Positions 5,579-9,555 of a stretch of 9,555 bases of DNA are shown here, piece by piece; the stretch's first letter is position 1, and every line of letters starts with the position of its first letter. The DNA is from JBILXY01 sp044378055 (lineage in GTDB: Bacteria > Patescibacteriota > JACMRA01): the NCBI GenBank assembly GCA_044378055.1, contig JBILXY010000027.1, positions 1 through 9,555 of the forward strand. Direction: 5' to 3'. A program made the position numbers and the translations under genes. The notes beneath the pieces were generated by a model. The model was not told the origin of the DNA, did no database searches, and was given only the letters and a program-made list of their open reading frames with translations.

Positions 5579-6193
5579 ATGCTTGGCACTTTTTTAAAAC
5601 AATCAATTTCAGCCTCAATAATTATTTTATTAGGTCTTGTTTTGATGCCAATTTCCGCTTCAGCACAGGGAACAAGCCAAACTTCTATTAGTTTGCAACT
5701 TCTGCCTCCAAATGTTTGTTTGTTGAATTTAAAAGTTTATCCTGAAAAAAGAATTCCAAGAACTGGAAACTGGAATACCATTGTTACAGCCGAAATATTT
5801 TCAATATCTGGACAAAGTATAGGAACCGTTTCAGGAAGAAGTGATAATGCAGGAAATGTTACTTTTAATATCTGTGATGCAGGAATTATTGCACCTCCGG
5901 GAATATACAATTTTTATGTTAGAGGATTTTCCCACCTAAGAAAATATTTCCCACTTCAGCAAGCCTTTGATAATGACAATACCATTACCGATTTAACCAC
6001 AGGTGGTCGTGTTTTACTAGCCGGAGAAACCAGTAATGTATTTGATAACAAAATTAATTCCTTGGATGCTTCCACCCAAATTAGGTTTTTTTACCGAACT
6101 GATGACGAAAAGAACGATTTAAACCGAGACGGAAAGGCTAATTCTTTAGATTTTTCCAATACAGTGTATAATTTTTATCGACTGGGAGATTAG
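5579..6193 (+). CDS. Secreted protein with C-terminal dockerin-like module
   Basis: 204 residues. A signal peptide covers 1-29 with cleavage after ISASA. A beta-sandwich-like region (about 36-115) carries Cys47 and Cys99, a likely disulfide, and the GIYNFYVRGFSHLRKYF stretch (108-124) that I recall preceding dockerin modules in Patescibacteria proteins. The C-terminus (about 147-204) is dockerin-like. Loop 2, DLNRDGKANSLD (180-191), has every calcium-ligand position of a type I dockerin repeat (D180, N182, D184, N188, D191). Loop 1 (152-163, ending INSLD) keeps D156, N160 and D163 but has Ser and Val at the first two ligand positions, so it is degenerate. Dockerins bind cohesins, and the next gene 31 nt downstream encodes a cohesin-like domain. 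Likely role: a secreted adaptor or surface protein docked onto that partner. No enzyme domain is visible. Confidence 0.82.
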   Translation: MLGTFLKQSISASIIILLGLVLMPISASAQGTSQTSISLQLLPPNVCLLNLKVYPEKRIPRTGNWNTIVTAEIFSISGQSIGTVSGRSDNAGNVTFNICDAGIIAPPGIYNFYVRGFSHLRKYFPLQQAFDNDNTITDLTTGGRVLLAGETSNVFDNKINSLDASTQIRFFYRTDDEKNDLNRDGKANSLDFSNTVYNFYRLGD

Positions 6194-6224
6194 TTAAGAA
6201 AACACTTTAAAAAAACAAAAACAA

Positions 6225-7973
6225 ATGTCTAACGCAAACCAAATTCAAAATGCAAAATTCAAATTACAAAATTTGGGCTTGTTAGTCTCTAGCTTTATTC
6301 TTTTTTCTTTAACTTTTACATCAGTAAGCTTGAATGCAGCTAGCTTCGATTTTAACCCTTCAACAAGCCAACTTCTAGCAGGTTGTAGGTCGGCTATTAA
6401 TATAGATGCTAATGCTTCAGGCCAAACTTCCAATGCTGCAGATATTGAAGTTCAGTATAATCCAGCAGAAATAGATATTTTAGATTCAGATTCTAACATT
6501 CCTGGAACCCAAATTAAACCTGGAAATGCCTATGAAACTTATTTTGGAAATGATGTTACACCAAGTTTATCCAGAATTCGTCTGGCTGGGGCTTCTTTTG
6601 TAGGAAACTTAACCAGCAGAAGAACTTTTGCTACAATTGAATTTCAAAGCAGACCTGGGGTTACTTCCACCAGTTTCCAAATTAGATTTACCGGAGTAGG
6701 GGCAACTCTAGACAGTAACATTGCTGATTCTTCCACCAGCGACGATTTATTAAGTTCTGTAACCAACGGAAATTACACTTTTAGAACCGATTTCTGCCAG
6801 GTAGACCGTGAACCACCTAGAATTATTAATCAAAGCCCAACAGCATATGCCACTGGGGTTGCCGCAAATTCACAAGTTCGAATTCAAATTACAGATAATC
6901 AGGCCGGGGTAGATTTGGCTAATACCAGACTATATATAAATAACGATGAATATTTAGTAACCGATCCTGCTGTTTCTTACACTGGTTCAGCTTTAAATTA
7001 CAGTTTCGTAATTACTCCAAGAAACCCAATTCCAACCGATGCAGCCAGTACAATAAGGGTTGTAACCCAAGATTTGGTAGGGAATAAGTCTAATAATTCC
7101 ATTGTTTTCAACATTCCACCAAGTATTATTGAGCAAGTAATATGTCCAGCTTATGTTAATCCAAACGGAGCTACCGGAGTTGGAGGAATTGGAGGTGGAA
7201 ATACCTTGCCTCAAACTGGTGGAACAATTAGAACAGGAGGATATTCCCCAGAATTAATAAATGCCTTAAAAGATGAATTAGATGACGAAAAATCTGCCAA
7301 TAGTTTGCTCGGGGCTACTCCACTTAATGGATCGTTTTGGAACGATTTGTTTTCCAGACCAATAATTGGCAACATGGATAAAATTAAAAGTTTGGAAGCC
7401 AGTTTGAAAGCTCTTCAATATTTTTCACTGTTTAGTTTAGCTATTTTAATTTTTCTGCTTTTGAACCTTTTGTTATCCGGTAACAGACGAGAAATAAGAG
7501 GCTATGCTTTAAATAGTAGTAAAAAACCAGTATCTGGAACTTTAGTGGAATTATTCAATTTAGTAGATAACCTAAAAGCTGGGCATTATTATTCTGAAAA
7601 TGACGGTGAATATATTTTCAAAGTAGATCCAGGTGCTTACGAAGTTAGGTTTGTTGATGGTGGTAAATATTATTCAGATAATGTAATTGTTCCAGAAATT
7701 TTACAAACCACCTTCTTGGGTAAGAATTTAAGTTTAGAAAAAGAGAATAAGTATCTGCAAATTTTTGCCCAACTATGGTTTGTTGTGAAAGTTGGCTTAA
7801 CCAAGCTTTACCCTGGTGTTTTACTTGTTGGAACAATTATTGCTTTAATAAATTTGTATATTTTACCAACCTGGTTTAATGTTATTATCTTTGTTGTATA
7901 TATTGCCATTATAGCCAGTATTAGCATTCCAAAACTTGTTCGCTATATTAACCAGTCTGTTCAAGCCAGATAG
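6225..7973 (+). CDS. Membrane protein with cohesin-like and Ig-like extracellular domains
   Basis: 582 residues. The signal sequence is about 16-38, with cleavage near SLNA. A cohesin-like domain (about 46-187) shows the AADIEVQYNPAEIDIL strand pair, a G-NAY-TYFGN segment, an IRLAGASF strand and FATIEFQSRPG, flanked by Cys54 and Cys191. An Ig-like domain (about 194-298) starts at DREPPRIINQSP. A Gly-rich linker contains LPQTGG at 328-333. TM1 is about 398-418, followed by NRRE. A carboxypeptidase-regulatory-like beta domain occupies about 422-490. TM2 is about 530-547 and TM3 about 550-568, with a basic tail. By the positive-inside rule the regulatory-like domain is cytoplasmic. The gene is 31 nt after the dockerin gene, without its own promoter or Shine-Dalgarno site, so it forms one operon. 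Likely role: a membrane scaffold presenting the dockerin protein. The carbohydrate-binding fold is related to cohesin, so sugar binding is an alternative. Confidence 0.8.
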   Translation: MSNANQIQNAKFKLQNLGLLVSSFILFSLTFTSVSLNAASFDFNPSTSQLLAGCRSAINIDANASGQTSNAADIEVQYNPAEIDILDSDSNIPGTQIKPGNAYETYFGNDVTPSLSRIRLAGASFVGNLTSRRTFATIEFQSRPGVTSTSFQIRFTGVGATLDSNIADSSTSDDLLSSVTNGNYTFRTDFCQVDREPPRIINQSPTAYATGVAANSQVRIQITDNQAGVDLANTRLYINNDEYLVTDPAVSYTGSALNYSFVITPRNPIPTDAASTIRVVTQDLVGNKSNNSIVFNIPPSIIEQVICPAYVNPNGATGVGGIGGGNTLPQTGGTIRTGGYSPELINALKDELDDEKSANSLLGATPLNGSFWNDLFSRPIIGNMDKIKSLEASLKALQYFSLFSLAILIFLLLNLLLSGNRREIRGYALNSSKKPVSGTLVELFNLVDNLKAGHYYSENDGEYIFKVDPGAYEVRFVDGGKYYSDNVIVPEILQTTFLGKNLSLEKENKYLQIFAQLWFVVKVGLTKLYPGVLLVGTIIALINLYILPTWFNVIIFVVYIAIIASISIPKLVRYINQSVQAR

Positions 7974-7983
7974 TCCAGAAAGA

Positions 7984-8936
7984 TTAACCTCCACAAACGC
8001 TTAAACCAAGGGGTTCTAAGTTATTAAATCTGGCTTGAATTTGTTCGTTGGTTGGTTCATTTGGTTGAACGAAAATTACGATATTTCCAATTAAATTGTT
8101 AATTTGTTTTAGTTCTTCCTCGGTTTTTGTAACTGCTTCTGTATCTACTACTTTGTTTTCTTTATTGCTAATAGCCTGGGCAACAACTAAATTATTTTTG
8201 TTTTCAATAGATTGTTTTTCCTGTTCGGCCTTTTTAACATCAATTTCATGTTGCTCTGCTTCACTTACCGTTGCATGCTCAACTCCGTCATGGGCTAAGG
8301 CGGTAATTGGCCCAAATGGATTTGGTAAAAAGCTGGTTTTCTTTTCTGATTTTTCAAGTTCTTCCCGTTGTATGCGAAGTATGCTGTTTTGTCCTAAAAA
8401 TTCTTCCAAAGTTTGGTTTAAAAATTGATTAAACTCTTTTTTCTGGAAGCCATTCTTATCGCCAATGTAGATAAAAAATTTATCGTCTCCGCTAGGTTTT
8501 GGTAAGGATTGACTGTGGATTGGTATGGCAAATATTGAGGGTGGAAATTGAAATAACTTATCGAACTTAAGACCCATATAGCCGTCTAAACCACCAACTT
8601 TATTCAAACCATAAAATTTTAAAACATCACCACCGGTAATTCCTTGCCAATGTAAGTGTACAATTTGGTCCTTTTCGTCGTGAAAGTGAATAGGAGATTC
8701 AGTTAAACCATTATTGCAAATATCCTTAACATAATCAACTTGATACCTTGGGTCGGCAAAATTTTCTGCTTTTCCTCTGAAAATATATTGAAGCCTGAAA
8801 TGATATTGATCAGGTTTTGGGTTAGCAAAACGGGTTGGAGTTAATAAAATAATCCAGCTATTGTTAAGACACAAAGCAACAAAAGGCTGGCCAAAACTAT
8901 CCCACCAATTTTAAATATTTTAGAATTTTTAAGCAT
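7984..8936 (-). CDS. Membrane-anchored conserved protein with HFHD/HLH motif, frameshifted near the N-terminus
   Basis: The start ATG at 8936 is preceded 4 nt upstream by AGGTGATC, an 8-nt match to the 16S anti-Shine-Dalgarno region. It encodes a signal anchor (MLKNSKIFKIGG, then a hydrophobic run) but meets TAA at 8843-8841. The remaining 280-odd residues continue in the -1 frame without a start of their own (only TTG at 8874). Adding one T in the run opposite 8846-8849 joins the two into 317 residues. Repaired numbering: PIHFHDEKDQIVHLHW (about 82-97), with candidate metal-binding histidines 84, 86, 94 and 96; GGDVLKFYG; FFIYIGDK; a Glu/Lys-rich helical stretch (about 190-275); and a C-terminal block LIGNIVIFVQ...SVCGG. 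I associate this layout with uncharacterised Patescibacteria proteins. Function is unknown. The gene is convergent with the cohesin gene (10-nt gap). A sequencing error or a true lesion both fit. Confidence 0.72.
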
Positions 8937-8960
8937 AATTGATCACCTAAATTACTAAAT

Positions 8961-8999
8961 CAGCTTATTTATTTTAGCAAATTTTTGTGTTGTAAGCTG
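8961..8999. repeat. Inverted repeat CAGCTTA / TAAGCTG in the divergent promoter region
   Basis: CAGCTTA (8961-8967) and TAAGCTG (8993-8999) are perfect 7-bp arms around 25 nt. Between them, on the minus strand, lies a TAAAAT that could be the -10 box of the leftward gene (CTTACA 16 bp upstream). It is a possible operator for either divergent gene; a 25-nt loop is long for an RNA hairpin terminator. Confidence 0.3.
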
Positions 9000-9039
9000 T
9001 TTATTTAATATAATTATAAGGATGTTTCTAAATTATTTT

Positions 9040-9068
9040 TTGACATAATTTATTCAAGTAGCTATAAT
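9040..9068 (+). promoter_or_regulatory. Perfect consensus promoter of the AbiEi-type gene
   Basis: TTGACA (9040-9045) and TATAAT (9063-9068) match the sigma-70 consensus exactly with the ideal 17-bp spacer. The predicted start is near 9075, leaving a leader of about 26 nt to ATG 9101. Confidence 0.8.
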
Positions 9069-9071
9069 TAG

Positions 9072-9086
9072 GGTAGTATTATTACC
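9072..9086. promoter_or_regulatory. Palindrome over the AbiEi transcription start (candidate operator)
   Basis: GGTAGTATTATTACC is a 15-bp imperfect palindrome (six of seven arm pairs match) placed directly behind the -10 box, over the expected start site. AbiEi antitoxins repress their own operons by binding inverted repeats, so this is the natural operator candidate. Confidence 0.4.
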
Positions 9087-9100
9087 TTAACTTTAATTAA

Positions 9101-9555
9101 ATGACTAAAATTGAAAATTTGTTGCTTTCTGGGAAAACCATTTTTAACCTGCAAGATTTGGCAGTAATTTGGAATATTGTTGAGCATGGAAAGCTAGTTG
9201 AATTGGTTAAATACTATTTAAGACAAAAAAGAATTCTGCCAATTAAAAAAGGATTGTATTCAATTAAAGAAAATTATTCAGATTTAGAGCTTGCTCAAAA
9301 ATTAGTACCTAATAGCTATATATCTTATTATACTGCCTTATCTTTTTATGGTGTAAACTTTCAGTTTTATTCTGAAATACATTGTTGTTCAACAAAAAGC
9401 AGAACAATTATAGTTGGCGATAAAAAGTTTGTTTATCATAAAATTCCAGATGATATTTTCTATAATGGTTTAGGGTTGGTTCAAGAAAGTAATTTTACTA
9501 TTTCAAGTTTAGAAAGAACAATTTGTGATAGTTTGCTTATAAATAAATATATTGG
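9101..9555 (+). CDS. AbiEi-type antitoxin / transcriptional regulator (partial, 3' end beyond window)
   Basis: ATG at 9101 opens a frame that runs off the right edge; 151 residues are visible, about two thirds of a usual AbiEi. Residues 13-55 form a winged helix-turn-helix: FNLQDLAVIW, then LVKYYLRQKRILPIKKGLYSI, the typical helix plus wing that ends in K-K-G-x-Y. The C-terminal AbiEi domain begins with NSYISYYTALSFYGV (71-85) and continues to ISSLERTICDSLL (134-146), matching the family's S-x-x-x-AL-x-x-G and ERxxCD signatures. AbiEi is the antitoxin and autorepressor of the type IV AbiE system; its partner AbiEii is a nucleotidyltransferase toxin encoded just downstream, outside this window. 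The strong promoter and start-site palindrome fit autorepression. It could also be a lone AbiEi-like regulator. Confidence 0.8.
   Translation, partial: MTKIENLLLSGKTIFNLQDLAVIWNIVEHGKLVELVKYYLRQKRILPIKKGLYSIKENYSDLELAQKLVPNSYISYYTALSFYGVNFQFYSEIHCCSTKSRTIIVGDKKFVYHKIPDDIFYNGLGLVQESNFTISSLERTICDSLLINKYI

Noticed and set aside
8096..8428. 110-codon plus-strand open frame rich in Ser, Phe and Cys
   Set aside because: It mirrors the Glu/Lys-rich part of the minus-strand gene; the composition is the complement of that helix-rich segment.
8841..8855. Programmed -1 ribosomal frameshift in the gene at 7984-8936
   Set aside because: The local sequence TTATTTTATTAA is not a canonical X XXY YYZ slippery heptamer and no downstream stem or pseudoknot was evident; a one-base indel is more likely.
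1..9555. CRISPR array or tandem repeats
   Set aside because: No regularly spaced repeated units were seen on reading through the window.

Overview
The window is A+T-rich (roughly two thirds A+T by eye). It reads as a chromosomal segment of a Candidate Phyla Radiation (Patescibacteria) bacterium with a mobile element integrated at its left side. The evidence is family-level resemblance: a degenerate dockerin protein next to a cohesin-like membrane protein, a membrane-anchored protein with an HFHD...HLH block that I associate with Patescibacteria, a divergent MurG, and near absence of Shine-Dalgarno sites. UGA is used as stop, so this is not a recoded CPR lineage. I cannot place it lower than that.

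Region 1 (1-2892) is the right-hand part of an integrative element. It holds the first 14 codons of a leftward gene with a good promoter, a rolling-circle Rep of the phage CRI/gene II type whose 5' end looks eroded, an excisionase-like helix-turn-helix protein of 56 residues, and a 500-residue large serine recombinase. The last codons and stop codon of the recombinase lie inside the 3' end of a tRNA-Trp gene on the opposite strand, so the tRNA 3' end is the likely attachment site. The other end of the element is left of the window.

Region 2 (2881-4607, minus strand) is host sequence: tRNA-Trp(CCA) with a possible promoter, an unrecognised 156-residue protein, and murG 10 nt upstream of it in the same operon. 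Region 3 (4665-5518, plus strand) holds two small orphan genes, each closed by its own GC-rich hairpin terminator of similar design.

Region 4 (5517-7973, plus strand) is a two-gene surface operon. The first gene is a secreted protein with a C-terminal dockerin-like module. The second is a membrane protein with a cohesin-like domain, an Ig-like domain, an internal LPQTGG, three membrane spans and a carboxypeptidase-regulatory-like domain between spans. They are a candidate cohesin-dockerin pair in which the membrane protein displays the secreted one at the surface.

Region 5 (7984-9555) has a leftward membrane-anchored conserved protein carrying a one-base frameshift just after its signal anchor. 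Divergent to it, from a perfect consensus promoter with a palindrome at the start site, is an AbiEi-type antitoxin that runs off the window. Its nucleotidyltransferase toxin partner would be expected immediately downstream. No stretch over 300 bases lacks a gene.
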